In this document: positions 44,357 through 53,333 of the stretch, piece after piece
Position numbering within the stretch: position 1 is the first letter of the stretch
Layout: each line of letters opens with the position of its first letter
Source of the DNA: Curtobacterium ammoniigenes NBRC 101786
GTDB lineage: Bacteria > Actinomycetota > Actinomycetes > Actinomycetales > Microbacteriaceae
DNA length: 64,000 bases
NCBI RefSeq assembly: GCF_001571045.1
Contig: NZ_BCSV01000004.1
Span: forward strand, 1-64,000
Direction: 5' to 3'
Translations under genes and position numbers: made by a program
The notes under the pieces: generated by a model
The model's database searches: none
Seen by the model: only the letters and a program-made list of their open reading frames with translations
What the model was told of the DNA's origin: nothing

Positions 44357-44725
44357 TCAGTGCTCGCCGCGTCCGACCATCGAGATCTCGAGGACGGCGA
44401 ACACGATCGCGGTCACGAACTGTCGGCCGGCGAACCGACGGAAGCGACCGCTGACCAGCATCAGCGGCAGCATCGAGACGGCGTGCGTCGCGTCGACCGC
44501 AGCGCCGAGTGTGTGCGCGTCCGCGGTCCGGCTCCGGCGGATCAGGATCGCCTGGACGATCTGGCGCGCCCCGAGGATCCGCGAGACGGCGATCGTTCCG
44601 CGGGTCGCGTGCGGGCCGCGCCCAGGGGCGACGAGGTGAGCGGCCCCGATGACGGCCCTCGCTCCCTCGACGAGCGCCGACCGCTCCTGCAGAGCGACGG
44701 TCTGCCGGCTCATCTTCTTTGCCAC
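44357..44725 (-). CDS. Small hypothetical membrane protein
   Basis: 122 aa, not recognised. Three or four weak hydrophobic helices (LVEGARAVIGAAHLVAP, VSRILGARQIVQAILI, LGAAVDATHAVSMLPLML, FVTAIVFAVLEI) are linked by Arg-rich loops, similar in layout to DUF4267-type proteins. The start GTG 44725 is supported by GAGGAG 6 nt upstream. It is convergent with the SRPBCC gene and lies downstream of the DHA2-type MFS gene on the same strand (168-nt gap). Confidence 0.65.
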   Translation of the reverse strand: MAKKMSRQTVALQERSALVEGARAVIGAAHLVAPGRGPHATRGTIAVSRILGARQIVQAILIRRSRTADAHTLGAAVDATHAVSMLPLMLVSGRFRRFAGRQFVTAIVFAVLEISMVGRGEH

Positions 44726-44893
44726 GTGAAACTCCTCATTGCCGCGAACGATCATCGTCAGGTTCGTCGCACCGATGTGTCACGAACCGACGAGTGGGAC
44801 GAGCGTGAACCAGATCCCTGCCGGACTCCGCCAATCCCGCCCGCGCTCCGCACGGGCCTCCATACCGGTATAGCCGGTCGCGCAACGGCGGTG

Positions 44894-46300
44894 TCAGGAA
44901 AGCTCTCCGAGATCCGCGCGAACGACGACGCGCAGCTTGGTGAGGCTGACGATCGTCGCCGCGGCTGCCGCGGCCACCGCCACCCAGAGCACGCCGCTCG
45001 CCGCGCTGGCCTGGGCAGCGATCGAGCCGGTCCCCGCGCCGGTGAGGACGAGCGCGATGCTCACCGCTGCCGCGCCCGCGGACTGACCGACCGACCGATT
45101 CGTGTTGAGCACCGCGGAGGCGCTCGCTGAGAATCGAAGCGGAGCCGCCGCCATCATGTCCCGATTGTTCGGACTCTGGAACAGGCCGTAGCCTGCGCCG
45201 CACACCGCGGTCGCGACGAGCACCAGCCAGATCGGTGGGGAGGCACCGAGCGTCGCGAGCATGACGAGTCCGATCGTGAACACACTGAGCCCGCTGACAG
45301 CGAGCACCGCGGGCCGGACGCGGTCGGCAAGACGCCCGGACAGCGGCGCGACGAACACGATGACCAGTGGCCACGGCGTGAACAGCAGCGCCGACTGCAA
45401 CGGTGTCGCCCCGTACGCGCTCTGGAACAGGAACGGGAGTGCGATGAACGCGATTCCCTGTCCGAGGAACGACGACCACGCCGTCGCGACGGTCAGGCTG
45501 AAGGTCTCGGTGAACAGCCCGAGTGGGATCAGCGGCCGTGGTGCCACACGCTCGCGTCGGATGAAGAAGATCACCGCAGCCGCCGCGAGGAGGAGGAGCA
45601 CCGCGGCCTGCCAGAGCGTGCGCGGTTCGGCGAGTTGCCGGACGGCAAGGAGCGTCGCGGCGATCGCCGTCGCGGCCCAGAGCGCGCCGGGCACGTCGTA
45701 GTCGCCGCGTTCGGGTCGGCTGGGTGGCATGACGATGTACGCGAGCGTGAACGAGATTGCGCCGATCGGCACATTGATGAGGAACAGCCACGGCCAGCTG
45801 AGCGTGGCGAGAATGACCCCGCCGAGCGTCGGGCCGAGGGAGGTGCCGAGGGCGACGGTCATCGCATTGAAGCCCAGCATCTGACCGAGCTGCTCGTGCG
45901 AGAACAAGCGCCGGATCAGCGGGATCGCGACGGCGAGCACGACGGCAGAGCCGAGACCTTGCGCGATACGGAAGCCGACGAGGACCGGCAGCGTCGGCGA
46001 CAGCGCGCAGCCGAGTGAGGCCAAGGTGAACACCGGCACCCCGATGAGGAACAGGCGCCGCCGGCCGAACTGGTCTCCGAGCGCGCTCGTCGCCGGCACC
46101 GCGCACGCGACCGCCAGCAGGAACGCCGTGGCGATCCACACGGTCTCGCTGGGAGGCGCATGCAATTCGCGTGACAGCTTCGGCAAGGCGACGTTGACGA
46201 TGGACGTGTCGATCGTGCTGATCAGTGTCGAGAGCAGGATCGCCACCATCGAAAGAACGCGGCGGCGGGTCGTCAGCTCGGCGCGTGGCGGTGGGGTCAT
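44894..46300 (-). CDS. MFS drug:H+ antiporter-like (DHA2/EmrB-QacA type)
   Basis: 468 aa, 14 predicted helices. Motif C of drug:H+ antiporters is recognisable in ALGTSLGPTLGGVILATLSWPWLFLINVPIG; motif A lies in ATSALGDQFGRRRLFLIG; the N-terminal STIDTSIVNVALPKLSREL is typical of EmrB/QacA. It probably exports toxic organic compounds; the substrate is unknown. The frame extends to 46450, but ATG 46300 begins the conserved N-terminus and a TACGCT -10 lies 8 nt upstream. Confidence 0.85.
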   Translation of the reverse strand: MTPPPRAELTTRRRVLSMVAILLSTLISTIDTSIVNVALPKLSRELHAPPSETVWIATAFLLAVACAVPATSALGDQFGRRRLFLIGVPVFTLASLGCALSPTLPVLVGFRIAQGLGSAVVLAVAIPLIRRLFSHEQLGQMLGFNAMTVALGTSLGPTLGGVILATLSWPWLFLINVPIGAISFTLAYIVMPPSRPERGDYDVPGALWAATAIAATLLAVRQLAEPRTLWQAAVLLLLAAAAVIFFIRRERVAPRPLIPLGLFTETFSLTVATAWSSFLGQGIAFIALPFLFQSAYGATPLQSALLFTPWPLVIVFVAPLSGRLADRVRPAVLAVSGLSVFTIGLVMLATLGASPPIWLVLVATAVCGAGYGLFQSPNNRDMMAAAPLRFSASASAVLNTNRSVGQSAGAAAVSIALVLTGAGTGSIAAQASAASGVLWVAVAAAAAATIVSLTKLRVVVRADLGELS

Positions 46301-46308
46301 CGGATTCG

Positions 46309-46314
46309 AGCGTA
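46309..46314 (-). promoter_or_regulatory. -10 box, DHA2-type MFS gene
   Basis: TACGCT on the minus strand, 8 nt before ATG 46300, one nucleotide more than the leaderless spacing seen elsewhere. The rest of the 46301-46533 region holds no gene; short GCAGCAG-containing repeats at 46330, 46405 and 46439 are the only pattern. Confidence 0.4.
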
Positions 46315-46533
46315 GCCACTGGGCACGATGCAGCAGCCACGCCTCCGAGCCCCGACGTCGGGCGCGCCTGTGACTGCATTCAGCCGCCGATCGCTTGTAT
46401 TCATGCAGCAGACGGCGAATGCGACGCGGGACGGGGTACAGCAGCCGCATGTGGTGCTGGCTCCGAGCAGAACGAAACGCGCACCGCCATCAGGTGGTCG
46501 CGAGCACGATCGAACCTGGACAAGGAGGAACGC

Positions 46534-46554
46534 ATGACCGAGGACACCGAATGA
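46534..46554 (+). CDS. Six-codon leader ORF
   Basis: ATG ACC GAG GAC ACC GAA TGA (MTEDTE). It is preceded by the strongest Shine-Dalgarno of the operon (AAGGAGG, 7 nt upstream), and its stop overlaps the ATG of the next gene (ATGA). The downstream gene has no Shine-Dalgarno of its own except within this ORF. It looks like a re-initiation leader. Alternatively it is the remnant of a frameshifted N-terminus. Confidence 0.45.
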   Translation: MTEDTE

Positions 46555-47069
46555 GTCCCCGCGGACGCAAGCGTCCAGCCCTGAACGCCCTGCTGATCGG
46601 CGTGGGCGCCGCCTCGAAGCGGCGACGCGTCCGGAAGACCGGGTTCCTCGCGGCGCGTGAGCTCGAACGAATCCGGCACGGCCGATTCGAACGGTTGCTC
46701 TCCGGCCTCACCGCCGTGGGCGCCGTCGTCACCACGGGGGAAATCTTCTTCGAGCACGACAAGGCGAGCTTCGGGAACCGGTGGATGTGGGCTCCGATCG
46801 TGATCGGACCGATTGCCGCAGCTGCCGGCCTCGCTGGCTACACGTCCAAGCGGGCCGCGAAGACGGTGCTGCCGGCGGCGAGCGCCATCGTGGTCGCCAA
46901 CGGATTGCAGGGCACGTTCCTCCACGCACGGGGCATCGGGCAGAAGCCCGGGGGGTGGTCGAACTTCCGTTACAACATGGAGATGGGGCCGCCGCTCCTC
47001 GCGCCGCTGCTCGTCACCCTCGTCGGCGGCATGGGTCTGCTCGCTGCGGTGCTGCGGCGGGAACGATGA
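46551..47069 (+). CDS. Hypothetical membrane protein leading the GMC operon
   Basis: 172 aa. Basic N-terminus (RGRKRPALNALLIG), then an Arg-rich cytoplasmic part, then about four hydrophobic segments including RLLSGLTAVGAVVTTGEIFFEH, MWAPIVIGPIAAAAGLAGY and PPLLAPLLVTLVGGMGLLAAVL. Not recognised by family, but its position as first gene of a four-base-overlap operon with a gluconate-dehydrogenase-like subunit and a GMC oxidoreductase suggests a membrane anchor or electron-transfer partner for them. The latter is inference. Confidence 0.65.
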   Translation: MSPRGRKRPALNALLIGVGAASKRRRVRKTGFLAARELERIRHGRFERLLSGLTAVGAVVTTGEIFFEHDKASFGNRWMWAPIVIGPIAAAAGLAGYTSKRAAKTVLPAASAIVVANGLQGTFLHARGIGQKPGGWSNFRYNMEMGPPLLAPLLVTLVGGMGLLAAVLRRER

Positions 47070-47944
47070 CCGGCGAGCCGTCGAACGGCAAGATGACCGG
47101 CGAGCCTTCGACCGGCAACGAGGAGGATCGCGAGCATGCCCGCCGCGCGATGTTGCGCGGCGACGAAGGCGCCCGGCACGTCTGGGGGCGCTCCGGCGAT
47201 CCGGATCGCCGCGGAGGAACGGGGCCGCTGCCCGCGAATTCGCAGGGTCCGCGGTTCCCCGGCTTCGATGTCATGGCGCAGCGCACGCATTGGGACGACG
47301 CGACGCGCGCCGTGGTCACGGACCGCTTGCACGATCTGCCGCCGATCCGCTTCTTCTCGACGGCGGAGGAAGCGGCGGCCACGTGCCTCCTCAATCAGCT
47401 GATGGATCAGCATGTCCGCGGAGGGGAGGACCAGATCGAGCTCGTGCGCATGGTCGATGGTCGGCTCGCCGAGGATCAGACCGATGGCTGGCACTACGAC
47501 GACATGCCGACCGATCCGAACGCCTGGCGGCAATCGCTCGCCGCGCTCGACGAGGATGCTGTCGCCGTGCACGGACGCTCGTTCGCCGAGCTCGACTGGG
47601 ACGACCAGCACGCACTGCTCGAGTCGATCGAGAACGGGAAGGACAAGCACTGGCACGAGTTGCCGCGAGCGCGCGTTTGGAGCCTGTGGACTCGGTACGC
47701 GGCCACCGCGTTCTACGCGCACCCGTGGGCGTGGAATGAAATCGGGTTCAGCGGGCCGGCCTATCCGCGCGGCTACAAGAACGCGGGCGTCAACAAGCTC
47801 GAGACCTACGAGGTTCGCGACGCGCAGCCCGCGGACGATCCGTTGCATCGGCAGGGGCCGAACGGCGCACCGATGCTCGATGACGACAAGCATGGGTCGG
47901 AGGCACCGCGAGCGGGCCGTGGCTCGGATGGGAGGCACGGATGA
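47066..47944 (+). CDS. Gluconate 2-dehydrogenase subunit 3 family protein
   Basis: 292 aa. The middle matches the small (gamma) subunit family: FFSTAEEAAATCLLNQLMDQ, then RSFAELDWDDQHALLESIENG and RVWSLWTRYAATAFYAHPWAWNEIGFSGPAYPRGY. In acetic acid bacteria this subunit helps assembly and secretion of membrane-bound gluconate dehydrogenase and carries a Tat signal. None is present here. The first 18 codons are a 27-bp tandem duplication (MTGEPSNGK/MTGEPSTGN), giving two possible ATG starts (47066 and 47093). It overlaps both neighbours by 4 nt (ATGA). Confidence 0.82.
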   Translation: MTGEPSNGKMTGEPSTGNEEDREHARRAMLRGDEGARHVWGRSGDPDRRGGTGPLPANSQGPRFPGFDVMAQRTHWDDATRAVVTDRLHDLPPIRFFSTAEEAAATCLLNQLMDQHVRGGEDQIELVRMVDGRLAEDQTDGWHYDDMPTDPNAWRQSLAALDEDAVAVHGRSFAELDWDDQHALLESIENGKDKHWHELPRARVWSLWTRYAATAFYAHPWAWNEIGFSGPAYPRGYKNAGVNKLETYEVRDAQPADDPLHRQGPNGAPMLDDDKHGSEAPRAGRGSDGRHG

Positions 47945-49605
47945 GTTCCGTCAGGGATCGCAACGAGAGCGCGTGGCTGCTGACGCCGCGGGGCGGAGTC
48001 GACCACGGCCTCCGGCACGACATGCGCCGGTTCTCGGACGACGAGGAGATCGACGCGGTGATCGTCGGCGCGGGTGCGGGCGGCGGCACGATGCTGCAGC
48101 GCCTGGCTCGGCAGGGCTGGAAGGTGGTCGCGCTCGACGCGGGCCCGTTCTGGGATCCGGAGCGCGACTGGGTCAGCGACGAGGCCGGATCGCACACGCT
48201 GTATTGGACCGAGCCACGACAGATCGGCGGCGCGGATCCGGTGCCGCTCGGGTCGAACAACTCGGGTCGTGGCGTCGGTGGATCGATGGTCCACTACGCG
48301 GGCTACGTCCCCCGGTTCCATCCGAGCGACATGCACACCCGGTCGTCTGACGGCGTCGGCCAGGACTGGCCGATCGACTACGAGGACCTCCGTCCGTATT
48401 ACGAGGACATCGAAGGCGAGCTCCCGGTCGCGGGCGAGGACTGGCCGTGGGGGTATCCGCACCAGTATCCGCAACGTCCGCATCCGGTCGGCGGCAATGG
48501 TCAGATCTTCCTGCGGGGCGCGTTCGCGCTCGGTCTGGAGGCCAAGGTCGGCCCCGTCGCGATCTCCAACGGGCGTTTCGGGAACCGTCCGCACTGCATC
48601 TACCGCGGGTTCTGCCTGCAGGGCTGCAAGGTGAACGCGAAAGCGTCGCCGCTCATCACGCATATTCCTGATGCGCTCGCGCACGGCGCCGAGATTCGCG
48701 CCGAGAGCATGGTGACGAAGATCGAGGTCGATCCGAAGACGGGTCGCGCCACGGGCGTGCACTACATGAACCACGGCCAGCACCGCTTCCAGCGGGCACG
48801 CATGGTGATCGTCGCCGGCTATTCGATCGAGACGCCTCGGCTGCTTCTGAACTCGGCGAACGCGCAATTCCCGGACGGGCTGTGCAACGAGCACGACATC
48901 GTCGGCCGATACCTGATGGTGCAGGGGGCGCCGCAGACATCCGGCCGGTTCGCCGAGGAGATTCGGATGTACAAGGCGCCGCCGCCGGAGGTGTCGACCG
49001 AGGCCTACTACGAGACGGATCCGACGAAGCCGTACAAGCGCGGGTTCTCGATCCAGACGGTGTCGCCACTGCCCATCACCTGGGCCGAGCACGTGATGGC
49101 GCAGGGCTACTGGGGTCCGAAGCTTCGGCAATACATGTCCGACTTCGTGCACTGGTCGACGCTCGGCGCCCTCTGCGAGTTCCTGGCGCTTCCCGAGAAC
49201 CGGGTGACGCTGTCCGATGAGAAGGACCGGTACGGCCTGCCGGTCGCGCACTTCTCATATTCGCAGTGCGACAACGACAAGCAGCTGGTGAAAGCGGCCA
49301 CCGGCGTGATGGAGGACGTCCTCCGAGCAGCGGGTGCCGAAGAGGTCATCACCATCAACCGCTACGCGCACCTCGTCGGCGGCGCCCGGATGGGGGCGAC
49401 GCCCGAAGAGGGCGTGGTGAACGGCGCAGGTCGATCGTTCGCGGTACCGAACCTGCTCATCGCCGACGGCAGCATCCTGCCGACGCAGGGCAGCGCGAAC
49501 CCAGCCCTGACGATCATGGCGAACGCCGCGCGCATCGCCGATCTCCTCATCGCCGACCCGACGGGAGACCGGGGCGCGCCGAGCGTCGTAGCCGCCAGTC
49601 GCTGA
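47941..49605 (+). CDS. GMC family oxidoreductase with Fe-S cysteine cluster
   Basis: 554 aa FAD enzyme of the large-subunit type found in membrane sugar or gluconate dehydrogenases. The FAD site is IVGAGAGGGTMLQRLARQG (41-59); three cysteines C219-x5-C225-x3-C229 in HCIYRGFCLQGCK fit the [3Fe-4S] ligand pattern of FAD-dependent glucose/gluconate dehydrogenases; the catalytic His is in NRYAHLVGGARMG near 470-480, and a second FAD segment GSANPALTIMANAARIADLL ends the fold. Electrons would pass through the Fe-S cluster to a cytochrome or quinone partner, none of which is encoded here. There is no signal peptide. Confidence 0.88.
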   Translation: MSSVRDRNESAWLLTPRGGVDHGLRHDMRRFSDDEEIDAVIVGAGAGGGTMLQRLARQGWKVVALDAGPFWDPERDWVSDEAGSHTLYWTEPRQIGGADPVPLGSNNSGRGVGGSMVHYAGYVPRFHPSDMHTRSSDGVGQDWPIDYEDLRPYYEDIEGELPVAGEDWPWGYPHQYPQRPHPVGGNGQIFLRGAFALGLEAKVGPVAISNGRFGNRPHCIYRGFCLQGCKVNAKASPLITHIPDALAHGAEIRAESMVTKIEVDPKTGRATGVHYMNHGQHRFQRARMVIVAGYSIETPRLLLNSANAQFPDGLCNEHDIVGRYLMVQGAPQTSGRFAEEIRMYKAPPPEVSTEAYYETDPTKPYKRGFSIQTVSPLPITWAEHVMAQGYWGPKLRQYMSDFVHWSTLGALCEFLALPENRVTLSDEKDRYGLPVAHFSYSQCDNDKQLVKAATGVMEDVLRAAGAEEVITINRYAHLVGGARMGATPEEGVVNGAGRSFAVPNLLIADGSILPTQGSANPALTIMANAARIADLLIADPTGDRGAPSVVAASR

Positions 49606-49670
49606 AATTCTCAGATCGCCGTCCGAGGACGCTGGACGGACGACCTTCCACAGATCAGGAAAGGGAGACC

Positions 49671-51494
49671 ATGAGTCAAACGGTCAGCGAATTCGTCATC
49701 GAACGCATCCGAGCGTGGGGCGTCACGCGCATGTTCGGGTATCCGGGCGATGGGCTCGGAGCGTTCGACGGAGCGCTCGGCAAGACCTCCCGCGACGGCG
49801 ACGGCCTCGAGTACGTGCGTCCGACGCACGAGGAGATCGCGGCGCTGATGGCGACCGCGCACGCGAAGTTCACGGGCGAGGTCGGCGTCTGCGCAGCCAC
49901 GTCCAGTCCCGGCGCGTTCCACATGGTGAACGGGCTCTACGACGCGCAGATGGACAACCAGCCGGTCGTCGCGATCGTCGGCCAGCAGGGCCTGGACGCG
50001 TTCGGCACGTTCAATCAGCAGGAGTCGAACCTCGAGCGCCTCTTCGCGGACGTCGCCTGCTACGTACAGACCGTCGTCCAGCCGGAGCAGGCGCAAGCCG
50101 TCGTCGACACCGCCTTCCGGACGGCGATCGTGCGCAAGCAGCCGGCCGTCGTCATCCTCCCCCACGACGTCCAGGCGATGGAGTTCACTCCCCCGCCCGC
50201 GGCCCACTGGGTGTCGCGGTCCTCCCCGGTCGCGCCGTCGACCAAGGTCGCCCCTCCGATGGCAGTCATCGAGCAGATGGCCGAGATCATCAACGCGGGC
50301 TCCAAGGTGACGTTCCTCGTCGGAGCCGGTGCGCGCGGTGCCTCGGAACAGATCGTCGCGGCAGCGGAGAAGGTGGGCGCCGGCATCATCACGGCGCTCC
50401 GCGGCAAAGACGTGATCTCCTCCGACGTCCCGTTCCACACGCAGCAGGTCGGCCTGCTCGGAACGCTCGCCAGCCACCACCAGATGAAAGGCTGCGACAC
50501 GCTCGTGCTGCTCGGCACGAACTACCCGTACGGGGAGTACCTGCCGAAGACCGGTCAGGCGCGAGCCGTCCAGGTCGATCTGAAGCCCGAGCAGATGGGA
50601 CTCCGATACCCGACCGAGCTCAACGTATGGGGCGACGTCGGAGCGGTGATGGACGCGGTCCTCCCGCTCCTGCACGAGGCACCGGACAAGTCGTGGCAGG
50701 AGAAGGCTGCGAACGACATGGCCAGCTGGGAACGCGAGATGCAGGACCAGGCGGACGTCGAGTACAAGGTGGGCGCCAACCCGCGGCGCCTCTTCGCGTC
50801 GCTGAACACGCGCCTCCCGAACAACGCGATCGTGACCTGCGACGCCGGCACCACCGCCGACTGGTACGGGCACCACATCCGGCTGCGCGGCGAGATGCGG
50901 GGCGACCTGTCCGGTCGACTCGCGACCATGCTCGCCGCGATGCCGTATGCGGAGGCAGCGAAGTTCGCGTTCCCGGACCGGCCGGTGTTCTGCACCATCG
51001 GCGACGGCGCGTTCCAGATGCTCGGTATGAACGAGCTGATCACGATCAAGAAGTACATGAACGAGTGGACGAACAAGCAGTTCGTGATCCTCATCATGCA
51101 CAACGACGACCTCGATCAGGTCTCGTGGGAGATGCGCACCGAAGACGGCAACCCCGTCTGGCGCGGCTCGCAGGATGTCGAGTCCGTCGACTATGCCGGC
51201 TACGCGGAACTCCTCGGGTTCAAGGGCGTGCGCATGGACAAGGACACCGACATCGACGCTGTCTGGGACGACGTGCTCGCCCACCAGGGCGTCACCGTCG
51301 TCGACGCGCACGTGTCACGGAACGTCCCGCCGCTTCCCCCGCACATCACCCGCGAATATGCGATGCACACCCTCGAGGCGTTCGTGAAGGGCGACCCGCA
51401 CGAGGTCGGCGCGATCCGTGACTCCGCGCAGGCCCTCGCGGCAGAGGGCGTCGAGCGGGTGAAGGACGCGCTCCACATCGGCGACCGCAAGTGA
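49671..51494 (+). CDS. Thiamine diphosphate-dependent enzyme, pyruvate oxidase/acetolactate synthase-like
   Basis: 607 aa with the three-domain ThDP layout. The catalytic Glu is in RPTHEEIAALMATAH; the middle domain has VTFLVGAGARGASEQIV; the ThDP-Mg motif begins GDGAFQMLGMNELITIKKY and continues to the Asn in IMHNDDLDQVSW. Family members decarboxylate 2-keto acids. In this operon a sugar-derived 2-keto acid is a likely substrate, but no residue decides this. GGGAG lies about 7 nt before ATG. A small hairpin (CCGTCC/GGACGG, near 49619-49639) sits in the 65-nt gap after the GMC gene. Confidence 0.85.
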   Translation: MSQTVSEFVIERIRAWGVTRMFGYPGDGLGAFDGALGKTSRDGDGLEYVRPTHEEIAALMATAHAKFTGEVGVCAATSSPGAFHMVNGLYDAQMDNQPVVAIVGQQGLDAFGTFNQQESNLERLFADVACYVQTVVQPEQAQAVVDTAFRTAIVRKQPAVVILPHDVQAMEFTPPPAAHWVSRSSPVAPSTKVAPPMAVIEQMAEIINAGSKVTFLVGAGARGASEQIVAAAEKVGAGIITALRGKDVISSDVPFHTQQVGLLGTLASHHQMKGCDTLVLLGTNYPYGEYLPKTGQARAVQVDLKPEQMGLRYPTELNVWGDVGAVMDAVLPLLHEAPDKSWQEKAANDMASWEREMQDQADVEYKVGANPRRLFASLNTRLPNNAIVTCDAGTTADWYGHHIRLRGEMRGDLSGRLATMLAAMPYAEAAKFAFPDRPVFCTIGDGAFQMLGMNELITIKKYMNEWTNKQFVILIMHNDDLDQVSWEMRTEDGNPVWRGSQDVESVDYAGYAELLGFKGVRMDKDTDIDAVWDDVLAHQGVTVVDAHVSRNVPPLPPHITREYAMHTLEAFVKGDPHEVGAIRDSAQALAAEGVERVKDALHIGDRK

Positions 51495-52633
51495 GCAGCA
51501 CGGCCCACGAGCAGGCCGTCGACCGGATCCGGCTGACGGCCTGCACCATCCCCACGACCTTCGACGGAAAGCCGCAGCCGGAGTCGGACGGGACGGCGAC
51601 CTGGGACAGCACCACGATCCTCCTGGCCGAAATCAGCGCGGGTGGTCGAACCGGGCTCGGCTACGCCTACACCAGCCCGGCAGCGCTGCCGATCGCGTCC
51701 GGCCTGCTCGCGGACGTCGTACTCGGCACCGATCCGTACGCGTCCGGAGGCACGTGGCTGGCCATGGCGGCGGCCGTCCGGAATGCGGGCTGGCCCGGCG
51801 TGTGCGCGTCCGCGATCTCGGCGATCGACGTCGCCCTCCACGACCTCGCGGCCCGGCTGTCCGATGTGTCGCTCCTCCGGATGCTCGGAGCGGCGCGGGA
51901 TCGGGTGATGGCGTACGGCAGCGGCGGGTTCACGGACCGCAGCGATCGCGAGCTCACCGAGCAGATGTCGCGATGGGCGGAGGAGGGGTACCGCGCCGTC
52001 AAGCTGAAGATCGGTACGCATCCCGAGGACGACCCCCGACGGGTCGCACTCGTGCGGAACGCCGTCGGAGACGACGTACAGGTGTTCGTCGATGCGAACG
52101 GCGCCTACAGCCGCAAGCAGGCGCTCGAGCTCGCCGACCGATTCATGGACGAGTCGCACGTCACGTGGTTCGAGGAGCCGGTGTCGAGCGACGACCTCGC
52201 CGGCCTTCACCTCATCCGAGATCGCGGACCGGCCGGCATGCAGATCGCCGCGGGCGAGTACGGGTACACGCCCGCATACTTCCACCACATGCTCGCCGCC
52301 GAGGCGGTCGACACGATCCAGGCCGACGCGACGCGGTGCGGTGGCGTGACCGGGTTCCGCAGCGCGGCTCTTCAGGCATGGGCGGTCGGCATCCCGTCGA
52401 GCGCGCATACGTCACCCGCTTTGCACGCGACCATCGGCGCCGCCATGCCCGGTGTGGTCAACGTCGAAGCGTTCCACGATCACCTCGTCATCGAACGACA
52501 GCTGTTCGACGGACTGCCCGCACTCATCGACGGGGATCTCGTGCCGGATGCGACGGCACCGGGGCTCGGGTTGTCCCTCCGCAGCGACGCGGTGGCGCAC
52601 TACCGCGTCGGCGCCTGGGATTCGGCGGACTGA
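51491..52633 (+). CDS. Enolase-superfamily dehydratase/racemase
   Basis: 380 aa of the mandelate racemase/muconate lactonizing type. The K-x-K catalytic pair is Lys171 and Lys173 (AVKLKIG); metal ligands are Asp201 (VFVDANGAY), Glu228 (WFEEP) and Glu255 (AAGEYGY); the C-terminal SSAHTSPALHA may supply the second-side catalyst. Many members dehydrate sugar acids to 2-keto-3-deoxy acids, which would fit the oxidase and ThDP genes of this operon. GTG at 51491 overlaps the previous stop (GTGA). Confidence 0.85.
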   Translation: MSSTAHEQAVDRIRLTACTIPTTFDGKPQPESDGTATWDSTTILLAEISAGGRTGLGYAYTSPAALPIASGLLADVVLGTDPYASGGTWLAMAAAVRNAGWPGVCASAISAIDVALHDLAARLSDVSLLRMLGAARDRVMAYGSGGFTDRSDRELTEQMSRWAEEGYRAVKLKIGTHPEDDPRRVALVRNAVGDDVQVFVDANGAYSRKQALELADRFMDESHVTWFEEPVSSDDLAGLHLIRDRGPAGMQIAAGEYGYTPAYFHHMLAAEAVDTIQADATRCGGVTGFRSAALQAWAVGIPSSAHTSPALHATIGAAMPGVVNVEAFHDHLVIERQLFDGLPALIDGDLVPDATAPGLGLSLRSDAVAHYRVGAWDSAD

Positions 52634-52667
52634 GCCGAGGCACCGGCCGCGCCGCGCCGGCGTCGAG

Positions 52668-53333
52668 TCACCGGCGGAGGGAGCCGATCGCCGAGTCGGC
52701 AAGGTGCGCGAGCAGGTCCGCGGGATCCTCCCAGACGCCGATCGCGCCGGCGGCGCGGAGCTCCTCCGGGCCGGTGCCACCCGATCGGAGTGCGAGGCAC
52801 GGCACTGCCGCGTTCTTCGCGGCTACGACGTCCCAGACCGCATCGCCCACCATCACGGTGGACCCGGGACCGGTGCCCGCGCGCTGCATGGCGATCTCGA
52901 GGATCCCCGGCGCCGGCTTCGCGTCGTCGACATCGCCGCTCGAGGTCACCGCAGCGATGACGTCGTCGCTGTCGAGCACCTCCCGCAGCACGGCGAACTC
53001 CCGCTCCGGAGCGCTCGTCGCCAGCACAACCGCATGCCCCGCGGCCGCCACCGCTGCCAGGAGCTCGCGCGCTCCGGGAAGCGGACGCAGCGTGGGAAAC
53101 CGCTCGGCGTAGTAGGCGGTGTGGAACGCCTTCGCCTGCTGGGCCTGGTCCGAGTCGGCAGCGCCGAGGAGCGTACCGAGGAGACGATCCGAGTCCATGC
53201 CGATCGCGCGGTGGATCCGCCAGTCGTCGACCTCCGCGCCGACGCTGCGGAACGCCCGCGACCACGCGTCGACGTGTGCAAAGTTCGAGTCCACCAGCGT
53301 GCCGTCGATATCGAAGAGAACTGCAGTGCTCAT
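52668..53333 (-). CDS. HAD-IA family phosphatase
   Basis: 221 aa. Motif I is LFDIDGTLVDSN, with nucleophile Asp8; motif II is VLATSAPER; the Lys of motif III is in DDAKPAPGI; motif IV is VMVGDAVWDV. It resembles the beta-phosphoglucomutase/phosphoglycolate phosphatase group, so a small phosphorylated sugar is expected. It overlaps the GT9 gene by 4 nt (ATGA), which ties it to the glycan locus. Confidence 0.85.
   Translation of the reverse strand: MSTAVLFDIDGTLVDSNFAHVDAWSRAFRSVGAEVDDWRIHRAIGMDSDRLLGTLLGAADSDQAQQAKAFHTAYYAERFPTLRPLPGARELLAAVAAAGHAVVLATSAPEREFAVLREVLDSDDVIAAVTSSGDVDDAKPAPGILEIAMQRAGTGPGSTVMVGDAVWDVVAAKNAAVPCLALRSGGTGPEELRAAGAIGVWEDPADLLAHLADSAIGSLRR

Noticed and set aside
46328-46450. 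GCAGCAG-containing repeats as operators between the MFS and GMC operons
   Set aside because: Three short, irregularly spaced, imperfect copies are within what chance allows at this base composition.
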